A DNA stretch of 54,191 nucleotides. Origin: Pseudomonadota bacterium. Lineage in GTDB: Bacteria; Pseudomonadota; Alphaproteobacteria; Rhizobiales; Rhizobiaceae. Below the pieces are notes generated by a model. The model was not told the DNA's origin. It ran no database searches and saw only the letters and a program-made list of their open reading frames with translations. Below are positions 33,328 to 44,347 of this stretch, in pieces. Position 1 is the stretch's first letter. Each line of letters opens with the position of its first letter. A program made the translations under genes and the position numbers. The stretch spans positions 1 through 54,191 of the forward strand of contig JAEZXX010000121.1 in the NCBI GenBank assembly GCA_023419535.1, read 5' to 3'.

Positions 33328-36300
33328 TCAGTACTCGAAAATCTGGCGGAAGACGCCCGGCGCGATGATGGAAATCGGGTTCACGGTCAGCGTGGGCGAG
33401 GCGAAGGCGCCCGACAGCTGGTAGGTGATGCCGAGGAGCCCGCCCTCGTTGCCGTTGCCGAGAAGGCGGCCGACGAGCGGGATCGAGCCGAACAGCCGGT
33501 TGACGCTGTAGGCCGGCATGAAGGAGCCGACGATGTCGATCCGGCTCTCGCGGTCGTAGAGGATGCCCGCGAAGCTCGATCCGAAGACCGGCCCGCGGAT
33601 GATGCCGTTCGAGACGCTGAGCCGGCCGTCGCCGTAGTGGAGGACGGCCGATGCCTGATCGAAATAGGCGCGGCTGGTGCGCAGGTCCTGGCCCAATGCC
33701 TGGGACAGCGTGCCCTGCCCCGGCACCGGCTCGGAGCCGACGAAGCGCTCCAGCCGCGGCTCGTCGACGAGGGTGAAGTCCGTCAGCGACATCACGCCTT
33801 GATAGGCGCCGTCCGGCGTCCCCTGCAGATCGAGCACCGCCGCGCCGCGCTCCATGTTGCCGTAGAGTCCGGCGAAGCCGACGAAGGCGCCGAGGTCCTG
33901 CATCGAGACCCGGAGCGCCGGGCCGCCTGCGCGCGGCGAGAGGTCGACCTGCAGGCCGCCCTCGCCCGTGCGCCCGGCGATCGAGAGCGCCGCGACCCGC
34001 CCGTCGACGCTGGCGTAGTTCAGCTCGATCCCGCTCAGGATCCGTTCGTCGAAGCCGCGCACCTGGTCGACGCTCGCCGCGATGTCGAAGGTGAGGCCCG
34101 AGGAATTTCCGACTCGCGGCCGGCCGGCGCTCGCCTTCAGCTCCTGCAGGAGCGGACGTGCGTCGAAGCGGCTGCCCTCGATATCCATCGAGAAGCCGTT
34201 CGGGCTCCGGTCCATGGCGAGCGCGATCTGATCGCCGGGATTGAGCGACACGTCGCGCAGCCGCGCCGAGCGAAGGCCCTGCTCGTCGATCGTCGCGGAT
34301 CCGGCGGCCGAGAAGCCGGCACCCGCCATGCGGATGTCGTTGAGATCCATCCCTCCCTCGCGGTTGACGATCAACAGGTCGACCGTCGCGGGAACGCCGC
34401 CGCCCTTGCGCCAGGCGATCGACGGCACCGTCAGCGCCGTGCGGGTGAGGTCGAGATGCGCACGAAGGCCGGCCGCGTCCTGCGTCAACTTGGCTGCGAT
34501 CGGCCCCTCGATGGCGCCGCGCATCGCCGGAACGAGCTCCATCGCCTTGCGCGCCGACACGTCGAGGTCGATCGTCACAAGCTTTTCGACCGACGAACTC
34601 GCGCCGACGGGCATGGCGAGCGCGATGTCGGCCGGCATGTCGTCCATGAGGCCCGCGAGTTCCCCACGCGCCGCCTCGGGCCGCACGTCCAGCGTTCCGC
34701 TCAGATTGGCGAAGCGCCTTCCCTCGAAGGGCACGAGAAGCGTCGCGTCCATCAGTTCGGCCGTCACCGACCAGTCCTTCAGGATGTCCGCCGGCTCGAT
34801 CTCGTCGCCGATGCGAAGCTTCGCGCGCGCCCGCGCGCTGGCGGTTCCGGCCGCGTCCGCCGGCTCGAAGTCGAGCGTGCGCAGCGCCCGGATCGGCGCG
34901 GCGTCCGCGATGGCGAGAAGCTGCCCGGCATCGCCGGCCGCCTCGACCTCAAAGTCGAACAGCGTGTCGCGCGGGTTGCCCTCGTCGGGCTTGGTCAGCA
35001 CGAGGCGCGAGGCGCCGATCGCGACCGCCGGGTGCCCTTCCACCATCGCGTCCTGGAGCGCGATCCGAGTGCGACTCCCGCGCACCGCGATGTCGCCATT
35101 GGCCTCGAACAGGCGCGGCAGGCCGCCGAAGGTCGAGAGATCCGCGCCCGCGACGTCGACGTCGACCCGCAACTCGTTGGAGCGCAGCCGGCCCTGGCGG
35201 CCGAAGGCGCCCTCGAAGCGGTCCCTTCGCACGTCGAGCGAGATGGTCGCCAGGGGCGCGCGTCCCTCGTCGCCGAGATGGGCGACGATCCAGCGGCGCG
35301 CGCCGCCCGCCAGGTTGAACGGCCAGTAGGCCTTCAGCGTGGCCGCGCCGATGTTCGAGGCGGAAAGGTCCAGCCGGCTGACCGCGTCGGGGCCGGACAG
35401 GTCGAGCCCGCCCGTTCCTTCCAGCGTCTCGTCGCCGGAGGCGAAGGCGAGCCGCGTCAGCTCGGCCTTCGCGGCCGGGAGGTCGAGCACGCCTTCGGCC
35501 AGGAGCGACCCCTCTCGCGGCGCCTGCGTACCCTCGGGAAGCCCGACGCGCGAGCGGATTGCCGGCGCCTGCAGGCGGAAGCGCGTCTGGGCCGCCCCGT
35601 CCCGCACGGGCTCGAACTCACCCGCGAGCTCGAAGGCGACGTCGGAGAAGCGGACCGGGCTTTCCACGATCTCGATCCGCTCCTCGCCGCCGCGATGGCG
35701 CAGGCGCAGCTCGGCCTCCTCGATCCGCGTCCGGTTGCGACCGAGCTGCACCGCGCCCGGCCCGGAGGTGACGATGAGGTCGGAGACGAGAGCCGCGTCC
35801 GGCGCCTCCCGCCGCGCCTTCAAGGTGACCGAGAGGTCGGCGTCGGTGGCGAAGCGCCGCTCGTCGCGCAGATCCCTCGGCGGTCCCGGCGGCGCGACGA
35901 GGCGCATCTCGGCCGGGCTGGAGCGCACCGAGAGGTCCTGCAGGCGCCCGTCCCGGAAGGCCGCCTCGCCGGTCAGCGACACCGGCATCGGACCGAGCGA
36001 CAGCGCAGCCGCCAGATCGAGACGGCCGGCGCCGTCGCGTCGCAATTCGGCGAAGTGGAGCTGCAGCCGCTCGACCCCTCCGGGCAGCTTCGGCAGGCCT
36101 TCGACGGCGATGTCGTTGAAGGCGACGGTCTCGAAGCGGAAGGCGTTCAGCGCGCCCAACTGGCGCTCCAGGGCCACGAAGGCCCGGTCGGCGATCGCCG
36201 AGACGCTGGGAACCTCGTTCGGGCCGGCGCGAAGGCCGAGCGTCTCCATGTCGATGCGCGCGCCCTCGATCTCCAGACGCCCGAACTCCAGGCCGCCGCC

Positions 36301-36618
36301 GACGAGAGGCAGGAGACGGACGGCGAAGGCGACGCGGTCGACCGCGGTCGCAGCCCCGGTCTCGCCGACCCGCGACAATGTCACCCCCTCCCAGCCGATG
36401 GCGAGCGTGCCGTCGGGGCGCATCTCGAACGTCTGCTCGCCGAGGTCGCTGGCATAGGCGGGGCCGAGAAGCCGGCCGATGGTCGCCTGCGTGCGCGTGC
36501 GCGCGAAATCCCGCCCGGTCTCGGTCCCGAACAGGAACGCGACGGCGCCCGCGCCGAACAGGACGAGAACGATGGGGACGCAGAGCGCGACGATCAGGAG
36601 ACGGCGCAGCACCTTCAT
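33328..36618 (-). CDS. large AsmA/YhdP-like protein (DUF3971 type)
   Basis: A 1096-residue protein with one N-terminal membrane anchor (residues 7-27) followed by a long beta-rich periplasmic region with repeated 'LDLSASNIGAATLKAYWPFNL', 'GDLRV'-like strands and the C-terminal 'SFMPAYSVNRLFGSIPLVGRLL' and 'YQLSGAFASPTLTVNPISIIAPGVFRQIFE'. That ending is diagnostic of the DUF3971/AsmA-like YhdP group, bridge-like proteins that move phospholipid between the membranes. I start at ATG 36618: codons upstream to 36819 are in frame but rich in CGA, GGA and GTA, unlike the gene body, and precede the anchor. Confidence 0.85.
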   Translation of the reverse strand: MKVLRRLLIVALCVPIVLVLFGAGAVAFLFGTETGRDFARTRTQATIGRLLGPAYASDLGEQTFEMRPDGTLAIGWEGVTLSRVGETGAATAVDRVAFAVRLLPLVGGGLEFGRLEIEGARIDMETLGLRAGPNEVPSVSAIADRAFVALERQLGALNAFRFETVAFNDIAVEGLPKLPGGVERLQLHFAELRRDGAGRLDLAAALSLGPMPVSLTGEAAFRDGRLQDLSVRSSPAEMRLVAPPGPPRDLRDERRFATDADLSVTLKARREAPDAALVSDLIVTSGPGAVQLGRNRTRIEEAELRLRHRGGEERIEIVESPVRFSDVAFELAGEFEPVRDGAAQTRFRLQAPAIRSRVGLPEGTQAPREGSLLAEGVLDLPAAKAELTRLAFASGDETLEGTGGLDLSGPDAVSRLDLSASNIGAATLKAYWPFNLAGGARRWIVAHLGDEGRAPLATISLDVRRDRFEGAFGRQGRLRSNELRVDVDVAGADLSTFGGLPRLFEANGDIAVRGSRTRIALQDAMVEGHPAVAIGASRLVLTKPDEGNPRDTLFDFEVEAAGDAGQLLAIADAAPIRALRTLDFEPADAAGTASARARAKLRIGDEIEPADILKDWSVTAELMDATLLVPFEGRRFANLSGTLDVRPEAARGELAGLMDDMPADIALAMPVGASSSVEKLVTIDLDVSARKAMELVPAMRGAIEGPIAAKLTQDAAGLRAHLDLTRTALTVPSIAWRKGGGVPATVDLLIVNREGGMDLNDIRMAGAGFSAAGSATIDEQGLRSARLRDVSLNPGDQIALAMDRSPNGFSMDIEGSRFDARPLLQELKASAGRPRVGNSSGLTFDIAASVDQVRGFDERILSGIELNYASVDGRVAALSIAGRTGEGGLQVDLSPRAGGPALRVSMQDLGAFVGFAGLYGNMERGAAVLDLQGTPDGAYQGVMSLTDFTLVDEPRLERFVGSEPVPGQGTLSQALGQDLRTSRAYFDQASAVLHYGDGRLSVSNGIIRGPVFGSSFAGILYDRESRIDIVGSFMPAYSVNRLFGSIPLVGRLLGNGNEGGLLGITYQLSGAFASPTLTVNPISIIAPGVFRQIFEY

Positions 36619-36842
36619 CCGCGGCAGCGGCTCGCCCTGGCGGATGCCGCCAGCCGGGATTCGACCGAGTGCCCGCGGGGGTTCGGGGGCGAGGCGCCGT
36701 CGTCCATGCTCTCGATCCTCTCCGCCGCGTCGCGTTCCCGGTTCGGCGGCCTCCCGCGCGCGAAAAGCCGACACCTGCCAGAATCGTGGAATTCGGTTTA
36801 CGAACTCTTTCACCCCCATGTAGCCGAAAGGAAGGCGCTCGA

Positions 36843-37319
36843 ATGGAACAGCTGCGTGAAGGCATGCCCTGCCCTGCGTTCGAACTGCCCGAGGCGAGCG
36901 GGGCGACGGTGTCGCTCGACGACCTCCGCGGCCGGCCCTTCGTCCTCTACTTCTACCCCAAGGACGACACGTCCGGCTGCACGGTCGAGGCCAAGGACTT
37001 CTCCGGATCGGAAGCCGAGTTCGCCGCGATCGGCGTTCCCGTGCTCGGCGTCTCCCCGGACGGCGTCAAGAGCCATGCCAAGTTCGCCGCAAAGCACGAT
37101 CTGACCATCCGACTGCTGGCCGACGAGGAGAAGGCGCTCATCGGCGCGCTCGGACTGTGGGTCGAGAAATCGATGTACGGCCGCACCTACATGGGCGTCG
37201 AGCGCACCACCATCCTCTTCGACGCCGATGCGCGCGCCCGTCGGATCTGGCCGAAGGTGAAGGTCGCGGGGCACGCGGACGAGGTGCTGGCGGCGGCGAA
37301 GGCCGTCGCTGCGGGCTGA
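36843..37319 (+). CDS. bcp: peroxiredoxin, Bcp/PrxQ family
   Basis: A 158-residue thiol peroxidase. The peroxidatic cysteine is Cys46 in 'PKDDTSGCTVEAKDF'. The common motif TPGCT reads TSGCT, and the resolving cysteine normally five residues on (position 51) is Lys, so it must use a 1-Cys mechanism or another partner. 'GVSPDGVKSHAKFAAKHDL' and 'GRTYMGVERTT' match the family. Cytoplasmic; reduces hydrogen and organic peroxides. The 224-bp divergent gap before it (36619-36842) likely holds promoters for both flanking genes, though I cannot point to a convincing core. Confidence 0.94.
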   Translation: MEQLREGMPCPAFELPEASGATVSLDDLRGRPFVLYFYPKDDTSGCTVEAKDFSGSEAEFAAIGVPVLGVSPDGVKSHAKFAAKHDLTIRLLADEEKALIGALGLWVEKSMYGRTYMGVERTTILFDADARARRIWPKVKVAGHADEVLAAAKAVAAG

Positions 37320-37414
37320 AGCGGGCCCGTCGACCGGGTCCGCCGTGCGTCTCACCCTTCCTTAACCTTAATGGTTTCCAATCGAGACGAGGTACAGCTC
37401 ACGATCGCTTGGAC

Positions 37415-38698
37415 ATGACCGCGCACACCCAAACGCCGATCTTCGCGCCGCCCGCCCCGCGCCCGACGCTGACGCTGACGCGCGGCGAACGGGTCTGGCG
37501 GGTGACGGTCCGGCCGGCGGCTGCGGTGGCGGCAGCGATCGCCCTGTCGGCGATCGTCGTGGCGGGACTGGGCTCGACCGCGCTCTTCGTCATGAGCGAC
37601 GACGTCGCGTCCGCCTTCCGGGCCCGGGAGGCGCGCACCGTCTCGGACTACGAGAAGCGCATCGCCGACCTTCGCCGCGACCTCGACCGCTCGGTCAGCC
37701 GCGAGCATTCCGAGCGGCGCAGCGCGGAGGCGAACGTCTCGCGTCTGCTCGACCGCCAGCGCGTCATCGAGCAGCGCTTCGATCAGATGCAGCCGCTTGT
37801 CTCGCAGGCGCGATCCTCCGGCCTCATCCCGGCCGACATCCCGCTCCCCTCGGCCCGCCCCGATGCGGCCGACGCGCCGATGAACGCCTACGCGCCGCAG
37901 GACCGCGCCGATCCGGGATTCTTCCCCGGCTTCGACCTGCGCCCCGGTGCCGATCGTCCCCGCTGGCGGACGGAACCGGAGACCGGCGCTTCGCTGTCCG
38001 GGGAGCCCGCCAGCGTTTCGACCCTCGAGGGCGTCGCCGCCAAGGTCGGCGCGATCGAGGAGACCCAGGTCGAGCAGCTCGCGCTCCTCGCCGAGGCGGC
38101 CGAGACGCGGGCGGCGGAGATCGCCGGCGTCCTCGTCGATGTGGGCGTCAGGACCGAGGTGAGCGACGAGGCGATGGGCGGGCCCTTCGTGCCGGTGCCC
38201 TTCGTCGACCCCTTCACCAACGAGCTGACGCGGCTCGCCGACGCGCTCGCCCATCTGCGGGACGTGCAGCAGCAGTCCAGCGCGCTTCCCTTGCGCGCGC
38301 CCGTCGAGAACGCGTCCGCGAGCAGCAATTTCGGCGTCCGGCTCGATCCGTTCTTCCGGCGGCCCGCCATGCACGCGGGGATCGACTATCCCGCGCCGAC
38401 GGGAACGCCGGTCGTCGCATCCGCGCCGGGCAAGGTGCTGCGCGCGGGACGACGCGGCGGCTACGGGCTGATGGTGGAGATCGACCACGGGTCCGGCCAC
38501 GTGACGCGCTACGCGCATCTCTCGGCGATCGACGTGGCGGCAGGGCAGCGCGTCCTCGGCGGCGACGCGATCGGCCGGGTCGGCTCGACCGGGCGCTCGA
38601 CCGGGCCGCATCTGCACTACGAGGTTCGGCGTTCCGGCAAGGCCATCGACCCGACCGGATATCTCCGGGCGGGCGAGGTGCTGGGCGCCCTTCGCTGA
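37415..38698 (+). CDS. M23 family metallopeptidase (peptidoglycan DD-endopeptidase)
   Basis: A 427-residue envelope protein. A cytoplasmic Pro-rich N-terminus, one membrane helix (about 35-59), a coiled coil (about 70-125) and a linker precede a LytM domain. Zinc residues are His320 and Asp324 in 'MHAGIDYPAPTGTPV' and His399/His401 in 'GPHLHYEVRRSGKAIDP'. It should cut peptide cross-links in the periplasm. Architecture resembles DipM/NlpD-class or SagB-like growth hydrolases. It converges with prfB, 22 bp apart. Confidence 0.93.
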   Translation: MTAHTQTPIFAPPAPRPTLTLTRGERVWRVTVRPAAAVAAAIALSAIVVAGLGSTALFVMSDDVASAFRAREARTVSDYEKRIADLRRDLDRSVSREHSERRSAEANVSRLLDRQRVIEQRFDQMQPLVSQARSSGLIPADIPLPSARPDAADAPMNAYAPQDRADPGFFPGFDLRPGADRPRWRTEPETGASLSGEPASVSTLEGVAAKVGAIEETQVEQLALLAEAAETRAAEIAGVLVDVGVRTEVSDEAMGGPFVPVPFVDPFTNELTRLADALAHLRDVQQQSSALPLRAPVENASASSNFGVRLDPFFRRPAMHAGIDYPAPTGTPVVASAPGKVLRAGRRGGYGLMVEIDHGSGHVTRYAHLSAIDVAAGQRVLGGDAIGRVGSTGRSTGPHLHYEVRRSGKAIDPTGYLRAGEVLGALR

Positions 38699-38720
38699 TC
38701 GAAGGTCGCCCCAGACCGCG

Positions 38721-39849
38721 TCAGTCGACGTCCTCGACGACCTTGTCGGAGCCATGGACGCGGTGCGCGAGCGCCGCCTCGATGAACTCGTTCAGGTCGC
38801 CGTCGAGGACGTTCTGCGGCGTCGTGTGCTCGACGCCGGTCCGAAGGTCCTTCACCAGCTGATAGGGCTGCAGGACGTAGGAGCGGATCTGGTGGCCCCA
38901 GCCGATCTCGGTCTTGGAGGCCTCCTGCGCGTTGGCGATGGCCTCGCGCTTCTTCAGCTCTTCCTCGTACAGACGGGCGCGAAGCATGTTCCAGGCGGTC
39001 GCCCGGTTCTTATGCTGCGAGCGCTCCGATTGGCACTGCACGACGATGCCGGTCGCCAGATGCGTGATGCGCACCGCCGAATCGGTCGTGTTGACGTGCT
39101 GGCCGCCCGCGCCCGATGCCCGGTAGGTGTCGATGCGCACGTCGCCTTCCGTGACGTCGATCTCGATCGAATCATCGACGACCGGATAGACCCAGACGCT
39201 CGCGAAGGACGTGTGGCGCCGCGCGGCGTTGTCGTAGGGGCTGATGCGCACGAGCCGGTGCACGCCCGATTCGACCTTCATCCGGCCGTAGGCGTTGTGG
39301 CCCTTGAGGAGGATCGTCGCGGACTTGATGCCCGCCTCTTCGCCGGAGTTCTCCTCCAGCACCTCGATCTTCATCTTGTTGCGCTCGCCCCATCGCATGT
39401 ACATGCGCATGAGCATCGAGGCCCAGTCCTGGCTTTCCGTGCCGCCGGCGCCGGAATGGACTTCAAGATAGGTGTCGTTGGAATCGGCCTCGCCCGAGAG
39501 CAGCGCCTCGATCTGACGCTGGGCGACCTCCTTCTGGAGCGCGCGCAGGGCGTTCTCCGCGTCGGTCACGACCGAAGCGTCATTCTCCTCTTCGCCCATG
39601 GCGATGAGTTCGACGTTGTCGGCCAGCCCCTGCTCCAGGCGACGGATGCCGCTCACCGCCTCGTCGAGGCGCTGGCGCTCCTTCATCACCTTCTGGGCCT
39701 CCTGCGGATCGTCCCAGATGGTCGGATCCTCGGCCTTGGCGTTCAGCTTTTCGAGGTCCTTGACGGCGCGGTCCCAGTCAAAGATGCCTCCTCAGCAGGC
39801 TTACGGCCTGCTTGGTCTCGTCGACGATCGTCTCGATCTCGGCACGCAT
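38721..39849 (-). CDS. prfB: peptide chain release factor 2, with programmed +1 frameshift
   Basis: RF2 recognises UGA and UAA. Reading from ATG 39849, the first 23 codons ('MRAEIETIVDETKQAVSLL' onward) end at an in-frame TGA (39780-39778); slipping +1 at CTT gives a continuous frame of 352 more residues to 38721, total about 375. The SD-like AGGAGG three bases before CTTTGAC has the same spacing as the E. coli signal. The peptidyl-release motif is 'GAGGQHVN', and 'SHGAGG'-type 'VHSGAGGTESQDWA' is also present. This is a functional autoregulated gene, not a pseudogene. Confidence 0.96.
39778..39792 (-). other. programmed frameshift site of prfB
   Basis: On the minus strand AGGAGG (39792-39787), CAT, then CTT-TGA-C. 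Low RF2 makes ribosomes pause at TGA and slip from CTT to TTT, aided by SD-anti-SD pairing. Geometry equals the classic AGGGGG-TAT-CTTTGAC signal, with AGGAGG an even better match to the 16S tail. Confidence 0.93.
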
Positions 39850-39972
39850 GCCGCTACCCCGTTCATGTCTGGAAAGTGGTTCGGGAAGGTGGCGCGGACC
39901 ATAGGGTCCGGCCCCTGCGCTGTAAAGGCGAGCGCGGACGGACGACGACCGGGCGGCGCCCGTCCGCGGCCG

Positions 39973-42411
<2,439 letters not shown>

Positions 42412-42619
42412 GCCGTCCCCATTCTGAGCGGCGGCGGCGTCCTGGAGGCGGTGCCGCCGCGTGTCGTCGGCGCGAAAGACGAGCGCACGGACCGACGGGT
42501 TGCAGGATAATTAAGGCGGGCCCATGTTTCGACGGGTGTTCGGGCGATAGTTGTGGCTTTCCAGCCACCGTCTCCGGCAATCGTCGGCCAGGACTTCGGC
42601 GCGCCTTCGGGAAGGCCGT

Positions 42620-43798
42620 TCAGCGGGCGTCCAGGAAGGCGCCGATCGCCGCCGCGACGACGGACGCCGTCTCCTTCTGCCATGTCGGGTCCGACATCAG
42701 CGTCTCGTCCTCGACGTTGGAGAGAAATCCCATCTCCAGGAGGACGGAGGGAACGTCCGGCGCGGTCAGGACGCGGAAGCCGGCCGAGCGCTTCGGATTG
42801 TTCATCAGCCGCACGCCCTCGCGCCGCAGTGTGAGCACGAGCTCGTCCGCGAACCGGCGCGACAGCGTTTCCGTCTCGCGCTTCACGAGGTCGACGAGAA
42901 TGCCGTGGATCTCGGGGGTGTCCTGCGTCCATTCCGGTCCGACGAAGCGGTCGGCGGCGTTTTCGCCCTCGGCGATCTCGCCCGCGAGCGAATCGGAGGC
43001 GGTCGCAGACAGCGTGTAGACCGTCGCCCCGCGAAGGTCCCGGTGGCGGATCGAATCGGCGTGGACGGAGACGAAGAGGTCGGCCCCGGCCCGCCGGGCG
43101 ATGGCCGAGCGCTCGGCCAGCGGCACGAGCGTGTCGTCCTCGCGGGTCAGGCTGACCTCCACCGGCCGTGGCCCGTCCTCGAGCGCGCTCTTGAGAACGC
43201 GGGCGAAGGCAAGGTTCAGCTCCTTCTCCAGCGTGCCGCCCTCGCCCACCGCGCCGTAGTCGGCGCCGCCATGGCCGGGGTCGATGACGATGACCGGGCG
43301 CCGCGCCTCGGCCGCCTCCGGCTCGGCGCCTTCGGGTGCGACGCCCCGTCCGGCCCGCTCGGCGACGGCGGCGGCGAAGGCCTCCTCGTCGGCCTCCTCG
43401 AACTCGATGCGCAGCACGGTGCGCCCGTCCTCGCTCGTCGAGGTGAAGCGCGGCACCGCCGGCTCGCTCAATTGGAAGAGCACACGGTAGAGCGCGGGCG
43501 AGACGAGGCCGTCGCGCATGCTCGCCACCGGGCCGGAGGCGCTCGCGTTCCCCGGGCGCGCGGCCGCCAGCGTGTCGGCGAGGTCGAGCGCGATCCGATA
43601 CGGATTCTCGAGGAGGATCAGTTCGCTGGACGGTTCCCCGTCGATCTCGATCGTCACGGCCGAGCCCTCCAGCTCGAAACCGGTCACGACGGCGGTCTCC
43701 GCGCGCACGGCGACCACCGCGGCTAGGGCGGTGATGCAGAGCGCGAGCGCGAACAGACGGAAGGCGCGCGAAACGAGGCCGAACGGATGGGTCGTCAT
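42620..43798 (-). CDS. amiC: N-acetylmuramoyl-L-alanine amidase, AmiC-type (AMIN + Amidase_3)
   Basis: A 392-residue periplasmic amidase with a signal peptide (1-33, ending VRA). An AMIN domain (about 38-130) targets septal peptidoglycan; the catalytic Amidase_3 domain starts near 168 with 'IDPGHGGADYGAVG' and continues with 'SVHADSI' and 'LLEMGFLSN', providing the zinc ligands and catalytic glutamate. It separates daughter cells by removing stem peptides, usually under control of an EnvC/NlpD-type M23 protein. Divergent from rne across a 549-bp region. Confidence 0.95.
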   Translation of the reverse strand: MTTHPFGLVSRAFRLFALALCITALAAVVAVRAETAVVTGFELEGSAVTIEIDGEPSSELILLENPYRIALDLADTLAAARPGNASASGPVASMRDGLVSPALYRVLFQLSEPAVPRFTSTSEDGRTVLRIEFEEADEEAFAAAVAERAGRGVAPEGAEPEAAEARRPVIVIDPGHGGADYGAVGEGGTLEKELNLAFARVLKSALEDGPRPVEVSLTREDDTLVPLAERSAIARRAGADLFVSVHADSIRHRDLRGATVYTLSATASDSLAGEIAEGENAADRFVGPEWTQDTPEIHGILVDLVKRETETLSRRFADELVLTLRREGVRLMNNPKRSAGFRVLTAPDVPSVLLEMGFLSNVEDETLMSDPTWQKETASVVAAAIGAFLDAR

Positions 43799-44347
43799 GC
43801 GGGACTCGGGCGATGAACGGCCGGAGGCGGGCCGGCGGTTGCGGACGGCGGACCGAACGGGCCCAGGCCGGCGGCTCGGCTTTACACTTGTTTCGAATCC
43901 TCACCCAGCATAAAAGCGGAAGTGAGACATAAAGGAGAGGCGCGGAGCCTCACGGAACCGTCGGGCGCTCCGATCCGCGGAGCGCCGAAGCGGCGCGGTT
44001 CCGGCGGCCTCTTCCCTGGCCGTCTCGAGCCAATTCCCCGCCGGACGATCGTTTCCGGACGGATCATCCGCATCTCGTCGGTCGGGTCTCTTCCCATCTT
44101 CGGACATGCGGCTTCATCGGTCGCCGCTCGGCGACCATCTGAGCAATTTCAGGTCGCGAACGCGTGTCGGCAATCCAAGAACGTCCCTCCCCGCCCACCG
44201 GACCTGCAGCGAGATCGCTGCAGGCCGGACCGGCGTCCGGTCGGGCACGCTCCGCACGCGCGACCCAGACGGACCCTCCCGCTCCTCCATCGCGATCGGC
44301 TCTGCCGTCCCGCGCCAGGGAGCCGGCGGTCCGGGAGCATCCTACAC
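43799..44347. promoter_or_regulatory. amiC-rne divergent region and structured rne leader
   Basis: The longest non-coding stretch in the window. A possible plus-strand promoter is TTGTTT (43888) with TAAAAG 17 bp downstream (43911). Downstream are three strong dyads: GGCGCTCCG/CGGAGCGCC with loop ATCCG (43964-43986), a 10-bp arm pair CCTGCAGCGA/TCGCTGCAGG (44203-44224), and directly abutting it CCGGAC-CGGC-GTCCGG (44225-44240). A leader of some 400 bases with such stems fits RNase E feedback control through its own 5' UTR, known in E. coli. GGGAG lies 10 bases before the rne ATG. Confidence 0.55.

Noticed and set aside
36619..36819. N-terminal extension of the AsmA-like protein up to ATG 36819
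   Set aside because: Codon use (CGA, GGA, GTA, ATT) is unlike the gene body, there is no ribosome site, and the extension would put 67 basic residues ahead of the membrane anchor.
33637..37104. An antisense open frame of about 1150 codons opposite the AsmA-like gene
   Set aside because: Same GC-bias artefact; the minus-strand product has a membrane anchor and a diagnostic C-terminus.
38721..39849. prfB as a frameshifted pseudogene
   Set aside because: The frame break is exactly at AGGAGG-CAT-CTTTGAC, the known programmed signal, and both frames are otherwise intact.
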